64,000 nucleotides of DNA from positions 744,001 through 808,000 of the forward strand of contig CAJIZS010000001.1 in the NCBI GenBank assembly GCA_905182075.1, in the 5' to 3' direction. This document shows, in pieces, positions 53,662-64,000 of this stretch. The DNA is from an uncultured Methylophilaceae bacterium. GTDB taxonomy: Bacteria > Pseudomonadota > Gammaproteobacteria > Burkholderiales > Methylophilaceae. Numbering within the stretch: position 1 is the stretch's first letter; every line of letters starts with the position of its first letter. The position numbers and the translations under genes were made by a program. Under the pieces are notes generated by a model, which was given only the letters and a program-made list of their open reading frames with translations, was not told the origin of the DNA and made no database searches.

Positions 53662-54836
53662 TATTCTCTCTCCAAAAGCATTAATAGCTTTGTCTAAGTG
53701 TTCCTTTGTATGTGCCGCTGATAATTGAACTCTAATTCTTGCTTTTCCTTTAGGCACAACAGGGAAAAAGAAACCAATAACGTAAATACCTTCCTGCAAA
53801 AGCTTGTTTGCCATTACCTGAGATAACTTAGCATCGTAAAGCATTACTGGAACTATTGCAGCATCAGCTCCAACTAAATCAAAACCTGCTATTGCCATTT
53901 TTTCTCTAAAGTAATTCGTATTCCATTCTAGTTTGTCTCTTAAAGAGGTATCATTAGATATAATCTCAAAAACTTTTAACGATGCTCCTACAATAGCAGG
54001 TGCTAATGAATTTGAAAATAAATAAGGTCTAGATCTTTGACGCAAAACTTCTATAATTTCCTTTTTACCAGTAGTGTAACCGCCCATAGCCCCTCCCAAA
54101 GCTTTTCCTAGGGTTCCTGTAATAATATCTATTCTTCCTAATACATTTTTTAACTCTAAAGTACCACGCCCTGTTGCCCCAATAAAACCAGTAGCATGAC
54201 ATTCATCTATCATCACCAATGCATCATACTTGTCTGCTAAATCACAAATTTCATCTAGTTTGGCTACAATACCATCCATTGAGAAAACACCATCTGTAAC
54301 AATAATTTTAAAACGATGCTCATTTTTTGTAGCTTCAATTAATTGAGCTTCTAATGCTTCCATATTGTTATTATCATAACGATATCTAGATGCTTTGCAC
54401 AAACGAACTCCATCAATAATGGAAGCATGGTTTAGTTCATCAGAAATCACAGCATCTTCAGCAGTAAGAATGGTTCAAACAAACCTCCATTAGCATCAAA
54501 TGCTGCTGCATATAAAATTGTATCTTCTGTACACAAAAACTCGCTTACTTTTTTCTCTAGAGTTTTGTGTATGGTTTGGGTGCCACATATAAACCTCACT
54601 GAAGCCATACCAAAGCCCCATTTATCAAAACTATCTTTTGCCGCCTTAATAATAGATTGATTGTTTGCTAAACCGAGATAATTGTTGGCGCACATATTGG
54701 TAACCTGAGTTCCATCTTCCAATGTAATAACATTCTTTTGATCGGAACTGATGTGTCTTTCTGTCTTCCATAGACCGGCTGATTTAATGTCTTCCAAATC
54801 TTTAACTAATGACTGTTTTGTCTTACTGAAACTCAT
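53661..54836 (-). CDS. kbl: 2-amino-3-ketobutyrate CoA ligase / glycine C-acetyltransferase (frameshifted)
   Basis: PLP enzyme that splits 2-amino-3-ketobutyrate into glycine and acetyl-CoA, after Tdh. [64 protein letters not shown], and the PLP lysine in [14 protein letters not shown]. Frame change near 54450. Near the end (about 53680) another frame error makes it read into the peroxiredoxin; in the alternative frame it stops LERE* at 53661, overlapping the next ATG. About 390 residues, normal. Confidence 0.92.
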
Positions 54837-54855
54837 TGATAATCCTTCTAGTTTA

Positions 54856-55822
54856 TTAATCTTCCCAATTTAATATGACTTTTCCTGATTTCCCGGACCG
54901 CATAACATCAAAGCCCTCTTGAAACTCAGTAAAGTTATATCTATGGGTAATAATTTTTTCTAATGGGAGGCCAGACTGAACCATCATCGACCCTTTGTAC
55001 CACGTTTCAAAAATTTCACGGCCATAGATACCTTTTAGTGTAACCCTTTAAATACAACCATATCCCAATCAATACCTGATCCCGGTGGCATTATGGCAAG
55101 CATAGCGATGTTGCCACCATTAATCATTAATTTCAGCATGTACAAGAAAAATCTACTAGACCAAAGTCTTCTGGAACAACTTCGTATATCCCCAAAGATT
55201 CCATTTTTTCAATATCACCCCTGATACATGCTTTTAACATTAATTGCACTTGGAAGATATATCCATAGGAACAGTATTTATTCCTATCGTCATCCAATAT
55301 TTCTAGCACCTGCATGCTTAGCTACCATTGCAGCCATCATACCAATAGGTCCAGCACCCGTAATCAAGACATCTTCACCCACCATATTGAAAGAAGGGCG
55401 GTATGGGCGGCATTACCCAGAGGATCAAGCATTGCCCCTAGGTCATCACTTGAATAGTGTCAGGCTAGGAGGCAAATGTTACTAGCGGGTACACTGATAA
55501 TATTCGGCAAAAGCACCCGGTACGGTTTACGCCAACCCCTAAGGAGTTTCGACATAGGTGTCTTTCCACCAGCACGGCACTTGCGGCAACAGCCACATGT
55601 TATATGGCCCTCAGCAGATACAATGTCACCTACTTTAAGGTCTGTAACATTTGATCCAAGTTCAACTATTTCACCAGCATATTCATGACCAGTAATCATT
55701 GGAATTGGTATAGTTTTTTTTGCCCATTCATCCCAGTTGTAAATATGTATATCGGTCCCACAAATGGCAGTTTTTTTAATCTTAACTAGCACATCATTGT
55801 TTCCAATTTCTGGTTCTGGCAT
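54856..55822 (-). CDS. tdh: L-threonine 3-dehydrogenase (frameshifted, chimeric)
   Basis: Zinc alcohol-dehydrogenase family enzyme oxidising threonine to 2-amino-3-ketobutyrate. [17 protein letters not shown]-type segment ([18 protein letters not shown]) with catalytic zinc Cys, [29 protein letters not shown] structural zinc cysteines, [20 protein letters not shown] fold, and the end [18 protein letters not shown]. The N-terminal 12-15 residues before [14 protein letters not shown] cannot be read. About 45 residues after the Rossmann loop are replaced by an NqrA fragment, and at least five frame changes occur. First gene of tdh-kbl-peroxiredoxin. Confidence 0.88.
55130..55245 (-). other. NqrA C-terminal fragment inside tdh
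   Basis: About 36 codons on the minus strand, [20 protein letters not shown] then [16 protein letters not shown], match the C-terminal part of Na+-translocating NADH:quinone reductase subunit A (GIYE---EDFAL--F-CTSK), in Bacteroidetes-like wording. It is in the same orientation as tdh and replaces part of its NAD domain. Confidence 0.65.
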
Positions 55823-56455
55823 ATCTTAAAAATAATTCATGCATATTATAACTAATAGTATGAAAAAGCCTTTCGATCTATTCAGAGGCAAATTATTAGT
55901 TCACTTAAAAATAAACCTGTTTATGTTTGCTTACTCATTATTTTGCGTATTAAGATCTGATTCTTTATTAAATATTTTCCATAAAAACTCAATATCTTCA
56001 GGAGTACTAAGTTCATCAAAAGAAACTGAAACAAGTGTTTTACTAAATACATTTATATTGTAGCCATTTTTTTCAGCTTGCATTACAACAGCATCAGAGT
56101 TTTCAACTTCAATTGTTAATGTATCAAAAAAAGATTCATGCACGCCAGCTGCACCAAGATAACTTAGAGTTAGTTCTCCAGTTATATGGAACACTGGCAG
56201 GATACCTGCAATAATCATCCAAATGGTATAGGTTATAATATATATTTGAGACGATCTGTTTTTAGCTAAAGAAGGCAACAGGTTATAGCCTTAATATTAA
56301 AAACCGGTTTGGAATCATTCTGAGACTCTCCAAGTGGCGCGTGTTAGAATAGAGTCTTTCGGGTCGCGGTTAAACTTTTAGGGGTTTTCTTTTGTTGGTA
56401 TATTTATTGGTATGAAGTCATATTTTATAAAGATAAAAGAAAATTAAATTTACCA
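55823..56455. other. Stretch of 633 bases without a confident gene
   Basis: It contains a GcvP-like fragment (55931-56134, minus strand) continued upstream by a hydrophobic reading frame (IITYTIWMIIAGILPVFHIT) that was not recognised, then AT-rich sequence with CGCGTGTTAGAATAGAGTC near 56338. No start, operon partner or family supports a real gene. Confidence 0.4.
55931..56134 (-). other. Glycine dehydrogenase (GcvP)-like fragment
   Basis: On the minus strand SFFDTLTIEVENSDAVVMQA, then NINVFSKTLVSVSFDELSTP and EDIEFLWKIFN follow the pattern of the GcvP segment FFDT(I/L)-V...A--------L-VS--E-----D-------F. No other GcvP domain is present. The fragment is about 65 residues and ends with a stop after NNE. 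Confidence 0.5.
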
Positions 56456-57656
56456 ATGATTGAAGAGGATTTTAAAGCTTCAAAAGAAATTATTAAAGAA
56501 GAGTTAGAGGCACAAAAAAAAGAGCTCAAAGACAAAGAAGAAGAGCTGGTAGACGAAATACACAAGTTACTGAAAAAATGCTTCAACACTTTATTGCAAA
56601 AGTCCATGAACAACGATTTATTAAACCAAGCCCTAGAGTTTTTATCAGTTTTTATAATTGTGCTTATTTCTACAACTGCATTATGTATATTATTTTCTAG
56701 CAATATAAAAATTTTTCATAGTTATGATTATCAAGCTGTTCAAAAAATTCATGAAGCGCAAGTTTCAAGGCTTGGGGGGTTAGGAATTTTTTCAACTTTT
56801 TTTGTTTGTACTTATTTTCTTGATAACGCAATCTTAACCAATATATCCCTTTGTTCAATTCCATTATTTGTTGTCGCCCTTATTGAAGATTTAAGACACA
56901 ATGTGAAGCCATATGTTCGAATGATAGCAATTTTAATTTCTGCACTACTTTTTATTATCCCTCTTTATCCACAATTTGCCATGGCAACTACAGAGACCAT
57001 TTTGGTTCTTGCTGAAAAACTAAGAGATGAGTTTTTTGTCCATCTCTATCTCTGGTGTTGCGAACGGCGTTAATATGATTGATGGGGCTAATGGATTGAG
57101 TGGTTTTTCAATTTCAACAATTTTAATTGCTATTTCTTTTATTGCCTTCACACAAGGTGACTTAGAAATTTTAATTGCTTCATTGGTTCTTTTATCTGGA
57201 GTTGCAGGCTTCTTATTAGTTAATTACCCATGGGGAAAAGTTTTCTTAGGAGATGCGGGAGCCTATTTTCTGGGGTTTACTGTAAGTATTTTAACTATTT
57301 ACCTTTTTGCAAGAAATGATGAGTTACCTTCTTGGGGTGCAATTTTAATCTTATTTTATCCTGTGATGGAGGTAATTTTTTCATTTACGCGTAAGGCATT
57401 AATACAAAAAAAAACACCCTTTGCACCAGATACTGAGCACTTGCACCTTAAATTATTTTTTGTATTAAAGCGGAGTATTAAGATTAACTGGATTGCAAAT
57501 AGTTTTGTTACACCATGTTTGGCTTTAATTTGGTTAATGCCACCCCTTTTTTCTATGATAACATTTGGTAGTATAACTGGAATCTGGGTTGGTGTTTTAC
57601 TGTCCACCTTGATTTATTTAGGTATTTATTTGGCCCTACCGAAAACCAATAGATGA
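56456..57656 (+). CDS. Undecaprenyl-phosphate GlcNAc-1-phosphate transferase, WecA/MraY family (frameshifted)
   Basis: Multi-membrane enzyme that starts lipid-linked glycan synthesis. Visible signatures: AQVSRLGGLGIF, PLFVVALIEDLRHNVKPYVR (DD-like motif region), GVNMIDGANGLSG and NYPWGKVFLGDAGAYFLG, and FAPDTEHLHLKLF (HxH). Frame change near 57030-57060. The first 50 codons encode a charged coiled-coil (KEELEAQKKELKDKEEELVD) that is not part of the family; ATG 56606 is a more credible start, so the lead may be another foreign piece. Followed 18 bases later by galE. Confidence 0.82.
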
Positions 57657-57674
57657 AGGTAAAATAAAAAATTA

Positions 57675-58676
57675 ATGAAAAAGCAAACTATTCTTGTAAC
57701 AGGAGGACTTGGTTATATTGGATCACATACTGTAATTGAGTTAATTGAAAATAATTATGGAAAAGCGATAGATGAGCTAATTAACTCAAATATTTCTGTG
57801 TTAGGCAGAATTGAAGAGCTTACTGGTAAAACTGTTAAATTTTATAATTTTGATATTCGAGATGAGCTTAAGGTTAAAGATGTTCTTGATAATCATCCCA
57901 TTGATGCTGTGATTCATTTTGCAGCCTTCAAATCAATTAATGAATCCATTGAAGACCCGTTGTTATATTATGATAATAACGTTATTGGAACAATAAAGTT
58001 GACAGAGGCATTACAAAAAAGAGGAATTTATAAATTTATTTTTTCATCCTCCGCCTCAGTTTATGGAAATCCACCTAAAAGTCCAGTTTCTGAGGAAACC
58101 CCTCGGTCAACATTGAATCCTTATGGGGCCACAAAACTTATGGTAGAGAATATCCTATCAGATTTAGTTAACGCCAATTATTTGTGGAAGATAGGTATTC
58201 TAAGGTACTTTAATCCAGTCGGAGCACACGCTTCAGGCCTTATAGGGCAAATTCCTGATAAAATTCCTAATAACTTAATGTCATATATATGTCTAGTAGC
58301 AAATGGAGATTTTCCTCATGTAAATGTTTTTGGAGGCGATTACAATACACCTGATGGAACTGCAATAAGGGATTACATTCATGTAACTGATTTAGCTTTG
58401 GCTCATGTTGCCGCTTTAAATAAATTAGAACATCAGAAGGGTGCTGATGTCTTTAACCTTGGAACAGGTACTGGGATTTCAGTTTTGGAATTGATTAATG
58501 CATTTGAAGAAACTAATGAGATAAAGATTCCTTACAAAATTATTGATAAGCGCGCAGGTGATTCTGAATCAGTTTTTGCAGACGTATCTAAAGCAAACAA
58601 AATATTAAAATGGAAGACAGAAAAAAACTTAATAGAGATGTGTGAGGATAGCTGGAGATGGCAAAAAAGATTTTAG
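57675..58676 (+). CDS. galE: UDP-glucose 4-epimerase
   Basis: 333-residue extended SDR enzyme: [15 protein letters not shown] motif, [25 protein letters not shown], catalytic NPYGATK tyrosine-lysine, and [16 protein letters not shown]. Residues 28-40 ([14 protein letters not shown]) lack the usual IVDNL segment, so a pair of compensating indels near 57750-57780 is probable. The end overlaps the next gene by 19 bases. Confidence 0.92.
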   Translation: MKKQTILVTGGLGYIGSHTVIELIENNYGKAIDELINSNISVLGRIEELTGKTVKFYNFDIRDELKVKDVLDNHPIDAVIHFAAFKSINESIEDPLLYYDNNVIGTIKLTEALQKRGIYKFIFSSSASVYGNPPKSPVSEETPRSTLNPYGATKLMVENILSDLVNANYLWKIGILRYFNPVGAHASGLIGQIPDKIPNNLMSYICLVANGDFPHVNVFGGDYNTPDGTAIRDYIHVTDLALAHVAALNKLEHQKGADVFNLGTGTGISVLELINAFEETNEIKIPYKIIDKRAGDSESVFADVSKANKILKWKTEKNLIEMCEDSWRWQKRF

Positions 58677-59650
58677 TAACAGGTGGGGCTGGATTCTTAG
58701 GTTCTCATTTGTGTAAGTATTTGTTGGATCAAGGTAATGAAGTTATCTGTGCGGATAACTTCTATACAGGCTCTAAAGATAATATCCATTCAATTTTACC
58801 TAATCCAAAATTTGAACTAATCCGTCATGACATAACTTTTCCATTATATTTAGAGGTGGATGAGATATACAATCTTGCATGTCCTGCATCCCCGGTTCAC
58901 TATCAATATGATCCAGTGCAAACTACTAAAACTTCCGTACATGGTGCAATTAATATGCTGGGGTTAGCTAAGCGTGTCGGGGCAAAAATATTTCAAGCAT
59001 CTACTAGTGAAGTATATGGTGATCCAACCATTCATCCGCAGGTTGAGAGTTACTGGGGAAATGTGAACCCAATAGGAGTACGTTCATGTTACGACGAAGG
59101 AAAGAGATGCGCGGAAACTCTTTTTTTTGATTATTATCGACAGCATCATTTAAATATTAAGGTAGCAAGAATTTTTAATACTTATGGCCCTAGAATGAGA
59201 TTGAATGATGGAAGAGTTGTATCAAACTTTATAGTTCAAGCGTTAAAAAATAAAAATATAACAATATACGGAGATGGACAGCAGACTAGATCTTTTTGCT
59301 TTGTTGACGATTTAATTTTTGCTTTTAATCTTTTTATGAATTCAGAACAAGACTTAACTGGACCTATTAATATAGGGAATCCAAAGGAATTTACAATTGA
59401 AGAATTGGCATTATTAGTTATCAAATTGACAAAATCAAAGTCAAAGATAATCAACAGGCCACTACCCATGGATGACCCAATTCGACGGCAGCCAGACATT
59501 ACTCAAATAAAAGAAAGGTTAGGCTGGAAGCCAAAAATAGAGCTTGAAGAAGGCTTAATAAAAACTAATCTACTTAAATATGAATTTAAATTAAAATTAC
59601 ATAAAACTAATGATTTGATTTTTTATTTTGAATTAACCCACTATTCCTAG
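58658..59650 (+). CDS. UDP-glucuronate decarboxylase (UDP-xylose synthase)
   Basis: SDR enzyme making UDP-xylose from UDP-glucuronate. [48 protein letters not shown], and the family-specific catalytic [20 protein letters not shown] are all intact; [19 protein letters not shown] closes the domain. After EEGLIKT the reading runs into sequence that belongs to the end of the converging Wzz-like gene, so the true stop is probably near 59580 after a frame error. Overlaps galE. Confidence 0.9.
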   Translation: MAKKILVTGGAGFLGSHLCKYLLDQGNEVICADNFYTGSKDNIHSILPNPKFELIRHDITFPLYLEVDEIYNLACPASPVHYQYDPVQTTKTSVHGAINMLGLAKRVGAKIFQASTSEVYGDPTIHPQVESYWGNVNPIGVRSCYDEGKRCAETLFFDYYRQHHLNIKVARIFNTYGPRMRLNDGRVVSNFIVQALKNKNITIYGDGQQTRSFCFVDDLIFAFNLFMNSEQDLTGPINIGNPKEFTIEELALLVIKLTKSKSKIINRPLPMDDPIRRQPDITQIKERLGWKPKIELEEGLIKTNLLKYEFKLKLHKTNDLIFYFELTHYS

Positions 59651-60944
59651 AGATGGATCTAATAGAAATGAAAGTAAATGCGAAGAAAAGACCAACTAAC
59701 ACTCCCCATATGATTTTCCTAGAGTAACCTTCGTAAAAAACGGTATAAGAGATAAATGGATCTTGCGTAAAAATCTTTGGCATTAATTCAGCTAATTTTA
59801 AGCTTTGAAGGTGTCCGGTAAGAACTGCTCGAGCCTCGAGCGCCTGGACCTCATCAAATTGAGTATTTTTTAACCTTTGCGAAACATGTCCACTTAATAC
59901 ATCAAATTCGGGCGGAGTTAGTCTAGTAAAGTTTTCAGCGAAATTACTTTCATATAATGTAAATAGTTCCTCTTCCAAATTTATAAGCTTAAGTCGAATT
60001 TTATGTTGTTCTTCGATCAAAAGAGCATCTTCTATTTGAGTTCTCAGGTCAAAAATACGAGTTTCAAGAGGAATCAGGGCTTTGGGGGCACCTTTAAAAT
60101 ATACTGTAGTTGAAGTCGGTAATCTTCCTTCTGGATTTTTTTCAAGGGCATTTTTTAAGAATTTAATTCGCAACCGTGCATCTTTTATTTGACCAGGAGT
60201 CTTTGCTAAAACGTGGGTTATCCGGGCTTTTTCTAATACTAACGAATAAATATTGTCTGTTATCCATTTTTTAGTAGCTGAGTACTGTACTAATCTCCCA
60301 AGAGCCGTTTGAGTATTTTCTAGAATTGCTTTAACAGAATCTTTGTTAGGTCCCTTAGCTGTAATATAGACATCCTCATACGCCTCATAAATATAATCAT
60401 CACCAAATAATTTTATATTTGAAACGGGGACGGAATTTCGTCTAGTAACTACACTCCTTCCATTGGTGCCTGTGATGTTCTCTTGGACCCACTTGATATC
60501 TTTAAGTGTTCCAAGGGCTCCAAAGTTCTTTATTTTAAAGGATTCATGATTCTTATCGCCTCTTATCTTTCTACCGTCACTAATTGGATTAACATTATTA
60601 TTAGTAATTAACTCAACATATCCAGGTATGGTAGCCTTCAAAAGATTCAATTTTGGGTAATCAAATAATCCACCTTGGTATAATAGAGGCGAAGCCATGA
60701 GTAAATTAGCTTCTGGGTCACCAGCCATTTCACTCACAGTGAAATTTCTTTCCGTACTTGTTAGTTTGATTATTGAGGTTCCAGTAAAAAATGCGTTTGA
60801 TTCTCCTGAATACTTATGATTAATCAGCGAAAGAATTACTGAAATTATAATAAATACTAAAAAAATTCCTCCATTGCGAATGAAGAAATTAAAAAGTTTC
60901 AACATGTCAATTTCGAGGTCTTGTGGTTCTAGTATTTTTTTCAT
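59607..60944 (-). CDS. Polysaccharide chain-length determinant (Wzz-like)
   Basis: Intact 445-residue polysaccharide co-polymerase. A membrane helix at about residues 20-45 ([17 protein letters not shown]), a long periplasmic part with coiled-coil-forming stretches ([19 protein letters not shown]), and a C-terminal helix near 415-435 ([18 protein letters not shown]) give the Wzz layout. No kinase domain. Opposite in direction to the flanking sugar genes. Would set the length of the exported glycan. Confidence 0.7.
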   Translation of the reverse strand: MKKILEPQDLEIDMLKLFNFFIRNGGIFLVFIIISVILSLINHKYSGESNAFFTGTSIIKLTSTERNFTVSEMAGDPEANLLMASPLLYQGGLFDYPKLNLLKATIPGYVELITNNNVNPISDGRKIRGDKNHESFKIKNFGALGTLKDIKWVQENITGTNGRSVVTRRNSVPVSNIKLFGDDYIYEAYEDVYITAKGPNKDSVKAILENTQTALGRLVQYSATKKWITDNIYSLVLEKARITHVLAKTPGQIKDARLRIKFLKNALEKNPEGRLPTSTTVYFKGAPKALIPLETRIFDLRTQIEDALLIEEQHKIRLKLINLEEELFTLYESNFAENFTRLTPPEFDVLSGHVSQRLKNTQFDEVQALEARAVLTGHLQSLKLAELMPKIFTQDPFISYTVFYEGYSRKIIWGVLVGLFFAFTFISIRSISRNSGLIQNKKSNH

Positions 60945-61180
60945 TTTTTTTCTTTAATTCAGCTTTGAGGCTGTTTGTATAGCTTCAATAATTTATTTTT
61001 TAGGATTATAACGTATAAAAGATAATTTGTTTATCGTTGACTATGTTTTTGTAAAAATGTACATTAATCATATGTGTTCAAATTTGAACATAACAATTTA
61101 AAAAATAAATGTTTTTTAGAAATTATTACTTAAGTAGTAGATATATTAAAATTAAAACTCTGTTTTAGTACGGCGGTAGC
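60945..61180. other. Gene-free AT-rich stretch before the MarR/rml genes
   Basis: No coding signal. It must contain the divergent promoters for the Wzz-like gene and the MarR-rml operon. TTTTAGTACGG near 61163 and several A/T tracts are present but no clear operator. Confidence 0.3.
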
Positions 61181-61270
61181 GTGGCAAAATTAAAAATTAA
61201 AAACCCAAGTTGTGTTGCTTATGACATTTTATTTGGATGTCCCGGTTGGTTAGAAGGGGTAATCCAGGCT
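61181..61270 (+). other. FabH (KAS III) fragment before the MarR regulator
   Basis: Thirty codons from a GTG read KIKNPSCVAYDILFGCPGWL then EGVIQA, matching the active-site cysteine segment of beta-ketoacyl-ACP synthase III in Bacteroidetes-like wording (AYD--FGCPGW--G-IQA). It takes the place of the N-terminal half of the following regulator. Confidence 0.75.
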
Positions 61271-61539
61271 GTTGAAACTTCTTTAACAACTGTTGGTGCA
61301 GGTTCAGGAACATTAACTATTGTCTTAAAGCATTAGTTGCTAAAGGGCAAATAAAGATTAATAACTTTAAGTATAATAAAAATAAAGCAGTTTATAATGC
61401 TATTTATGTAGCAGGTGGAATCACAGAAAAAGCAAGAATGACTAGTAGCTTTCTTCAAAGAAAATTAATTGAATATGATTCACTAAAAAGAGAAATTGAT
61501 GCGCTTCAGCTCCCTCCTAAAGAAAGTCTAAGAGAATGA
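61271..61539 (+). CDS. MarR-family EPS-associated transcriptional regulator, C-terminal part
   Basis: After a frame change near 61300-61340 the reading YCLKALVAKGQIKINNFKYN, then ITEKARMTSSFLQRKLIEYD and SLKREIDALQ is the C-terminal two thirds of the small winged-helix regulators found in front of exopolysaccharide loci. The N-terminal helix-turn-helix part is replaced by a FabH fragment. The stop TGA overlaps the rmlB ATG (AATGA), so it is the first gene of the rml operon. Confidence 0.75.
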
Positions 61540-62511
61540 CAATATTGATAACAGGTTCTGCTGGTTTTATTGGGTCTAATTTCGTAAATAATTGGTTTTT
61601 ATCCAATGAAGAAGAAGTATTGAGTGTAGATGCTTTAACTTATGCTGGTAATTTAGCGAATCTAAAGTCACAAGAAAATAATGCTAACCATCATTTTGTA
61701 AACGCAGATATTTCTGATAAAAGTAAAATAAAAGCTTTAGTCGATCAGTATAAGCCTAGAGCAATTATTCATTTTGCTGCAGAGAGCCACGTGGATAGAT
61801 CTATTTTAGCATCTGATGCTTTTATTAAAACAAATATTCTTGGTACTTATAATTTATTAGAAATATGTCGTGAATATCAGCCAAATCTTGATATTAAATT
61901 TGTTCATATATCAACTGATGAAGTATTCGGCTCTCTAAGGAATGGCGATGATGGCTTTAGTGAAGATACCTCTTACAAGCCAAATAGTCCATATAGTGCA
62001 AGTAAAGCAGCTTCCGATCATTTAGTTAGAGCCTGGCACCATACATATGGTCTACAAACGTTAATCACTAATTGTTCAAATAACTACGGTCCAATCCAGT
62101 TTCCTGAAAAGCTAATTCCTTTAATGATATCGAATGCTCTTAGCGATAAATCTCTACCAATTTATGGTGATGGGAAAAACATAAGAGATTGGATTTATGT
62201 TATCGATCACTGTAAGGGAATTAAGCTGGTATTAGAGGAAGGTAAATTAGGAGAAACTTATAATATTGGTGGACGTAACGAACGTGAAAACTTATATATT
62301 GTAACTGAGATTTGTAATTCTTTAGACCACCTTCGACCAAAAAAAAAAAGTCTTACCTAACTTGAATATTAAAATGATATGAAACTAGACTAGGAAGCAT
62401 GCTGAAAAGATTAAAAATAATTTAGCTTGGAAGCCAATCGTAAATATTGGACTTAAAAAAACTATTGAATGGTACCTAGAAAACTCTGAGTGGGTTAAGA
62501 GCATTAATTAG
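61536..62511 (+). CDS. rmlB: dTDP-glucose 4,6-dehydratase (3' frameshifted)
   Basis: Second enzyme of dTDP-rhamnose synthesis. TGSAGFIGSNFVN, HFAAESHVDRSI, HISTDEVFGSL, catalytic SPYSASKAASDHLV, and NCSNNYGPIQFPEKLIPL are intact. Frame changes between 62335 and 62400 remove most of the expected RPGHDRRYAID segment; the end AWKPIVNIGLKKTIEWYLEN is clear. Confidence 0.93.
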
Positions 62512-62529
62512 TAATTAACATCATATAAA

Positions 62530-63415
62530 ATGAAGCTTAAAAAAATCTTACTATTCGGCAAAGATGGACAAGTAGGTCAAGCTTTATGTGAGGCCTTAAC
62601 CAATCATTATGAATTGGTAGCATTAGGTAGAGACGAATTAAATCTTGAAAGGGGTGAGCTAATCAATCAAATGATTGATGATGTTAATCCAGACTGTTTA
62701 ATAAATGCCGCGGCGTACACTAAAGTTGATCAAGCTGAAGATGAAAATATCCTGGCAACAAGTATCAATAAGTTTGCTACAGAGATTATGGCTAAAAAAA
62801 CTCATATTCTCGGTATTCCAATGATTTATTATTCAACTGACTATGTTTTTGATGGAAGTAAGAGTGTTGCCTACAAGGAAGAAGACATACCAAATCCTAT
62901 TTCTTTTTATGGAGCGACGAAGCTTCAAGGAGAAAAAGCTGTTAGAGAAAATAACCCAAAACACTTGATCTTAAGAACTAGTTGGGTATTCAGTCCCCAT
63001 GGAAATAATTTCGTAAAAACGATTATAGGGTTAGCAAAAAATAAATCAGCGCTTACCGTTGTAAGTGATCAATTAGGAAGTCCTACTTCAAGTAGATGGA
63101 TTGCTAAAAGTACCCATAAAATTTTAAATAAATTACAAGAAAATGATTGTTACGGAACCTACCATGTTGTTTGCGATGGAGTCAACAATCAACAATTTTT
63201 ATTTATTTAATACCTAGAAAAAAACTTATGAAAAAAAATTAGAATTTAATCAATTAACACCAATAAAATCAGATGAATACCCTACAAAAGCAAAAAGACC
63301 AAAAAATTCTGTTTTATCTTATCAAAAGTTAAAATCGTTGCTTGATATTAGCCCTCCTTCATGGAAGAATGAGCTTAATAGGGTTATAGATAGCATTATC
63401 TTAATGGAGAATTAA
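62530..63415 (+). CDS. rmlD: dTDP-4-dehydrorhamnose reductase (3' frameshifted)
   Basis: Fourth enzyme of dTDP-rhamnose synthesis. [18 protein letters not shown] motif, [34 protein letters not shown], catalytic [14 protein letters not shown], and [16 protein letters not shown] frame change near 63205 precedes the C-terminal [16 protein letters not shown]. Follows rmlB by 18 bases and precedes rmlA by 4. Confidence 0.93.
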
Positions 63416-63419
63416 TCAA

Positions 63420-64000
63420 TTGCGAAAAGGCATAATACTAGCAGGCGGTTCAGGCTCAAGACTCTATCCTGTCACCCAGGTTATATCTAAACAATTACTC
63501 CCAGTTTACGATAAACCTATGATTTATTATCCACTATCAACTTTAATGTTGACTGGAATTACTGAAATTTTAATTATTTCAACCCCTAGTGATTTACCTC
63601 TTTTTAAAAAATTATTAAAGGATGGTAGTCAGTGGGGTTTAAAGATTGAGTATTGTGAGCAAAGAAAGCCTGATGGCCTAGCACAAGCTTTTATAATTGG
63701 AGAAGACTTCATAGAAAATGATGATGTATGTTTAGTGTTAGGGGATAATATTTTCTACGGCGATGGTTTTATTGAATCATTACAAAACAGCGTAAAGCTG
63801 GTCAAACAAACGCAGCAAGCGATTATTTTTGGTTATAAAGTTTCAGAGCCGCAACATTATGGTGTTGCAGAATTTGATGACAACAATAATGTGATCTCTA
63901 TTGAAGAAAAACCAGCTAACCCTAAGTCGAAGTATGCAGTAGTGGGTCTCTATTTTTACCCCAATAAAGCGGTAAAAATTGCCAAAAAAGTGCAACCTTC
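63420..64000 (+). CDS. rmlA: Glucose-1-phosphate thymidylyltransferase (partial, runs off the window)
   Basis: First enzyme of dTDP-rhamnose synthesis. TTG 63420 begins [40 protein letters not shown] with nucleotide-binding GGSGSRL and [22 protein letters not shown] and IISIEEKP-type segment ([20 protein letters not shown]) follow. About 193 of about 290 residues are inside the window and intact. rmlC is not seen. Confidence 0.93.
   Translation, partial: MRKGIILAGGSGSRLYPVTQVISKQLLPVYDKPMIYYPLSTLMLTGITEILIISTPSDLPLFKKLLKDGSQWGLKIEYCEQRKPDGLAQAFIIGEDFIENDDVCLVLGDNIFYGDGFIESLQNSVKLVKQTQQAIIFGYKVSEPQHYGVAEFDDNNNVISIEEKPANPKSKYAVVGLYFYPNKAVKIAKKVQP

Noticed and set aside
52858-54450. A novel Kbl-peroxiredoxin fusion enzyme
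   Set aside because: The junction contains a ribosome binding site, ATG and signal peptide, and the alternative frame gives a normal stop overlapping that ATG.

Overview
The window is an AT-rich proteobacterial chromosome segment, most likely from a streamlined betaproteobacterium of the Methylophilales (OM43/Methylopumilus) type. This rests on the gene order hrpA - spermidine-synthase-like - rlmL, dnaE-accA-tilS, and guaA/guaB-rnfH-ratA facing smpB-ssrA; on a tmRNA tag reading ANDDNYALAA; and on an EPS-associated MarR-type regulator just upstream of rmlB. A low-GC gammaproteobacterium is not excluded. No rRNA, tRNA, insertion sequence or CRISPR array was seen.

Layout. 0-12 kb: housekeeping (hrpA, spermidine-synthase-like gene, rlmL, tpx, dnaE, accA, tilS). 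12-17.4 kb: two TonB-dependent receptors around a DUF2946-like protein; the second receptor looks like a copper receptor. 17.4-23.5 kb: purT, typA, an ABC-F ATPase, a Gre factor and thrH. 23.6-29.4 kb: a membrane hydrolase and a surface-glycan set (deacetylase, carbamoyltransferase, acyltransferase). 29.4-34.1 kb: guaA, guaB, rnfH, ratA, smpB, ssrA. 34.1-42.8 kb: what looks like a tandem stack of genomic islands at the 3' end of ssrA, marked by four copies of the ssrA end; it carries iscU-erpA, a LOG-family gene and a metal-uptake operon (His-rich peptide, zinc-type TonB receptor, two membrane proteins, MerC). 41.9-52.8 kb: accessory genes (methyltransferase, glycosyltransferase, quinoprotein dehydrogenase, 2OG-oxygenase-like, radical SAM/B12, YqaJ nuclease, TPR-O-GlcNAc-transferase-like). 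52.8-55.8 kb: tdh-kbl-peroxiredoxin. 56.4-64 kb: exopolysaccharide/O-antigen genes (wecA-like, galE, UDP-glucuronate decarboxylase, Wzz-like, MarR-EPS regulator, rmlB, rmlD, rmlA running off the end).

The sequence has two unusual qualities. First, most conserved genes, including essential ones such as dnaE, accA, guaA, guaB and typA, are split by several single-base frameshifts, while accessory genes are mostly intact. Second, at least ten short stretches (about 80-250 bp) of unrelated conserved genes sit inside or replace parts of local genes, in either orientation: a glycoside hydrolase 2 piece and a PhoH piece in hrpA, MurE in dnaE, an LptF/G-like piece in tpx, a metallo-beta-lactamase motif in the Gre factor, an AceE-like piece, a TolA piece, NqrA in tdh, a GcvP piece, and a FabH piece in front of the MarR regulator. 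Several resemble Bacteroidetes proteins and one an alphaproteobacterial protein. The simplest reading is a metagenomic long-read assembly whose consensus was contaminated at conserved genes by reads from other community members, not a natural mosaic. Genes interrupted in this way are annotated here as single genes with the breaks described.
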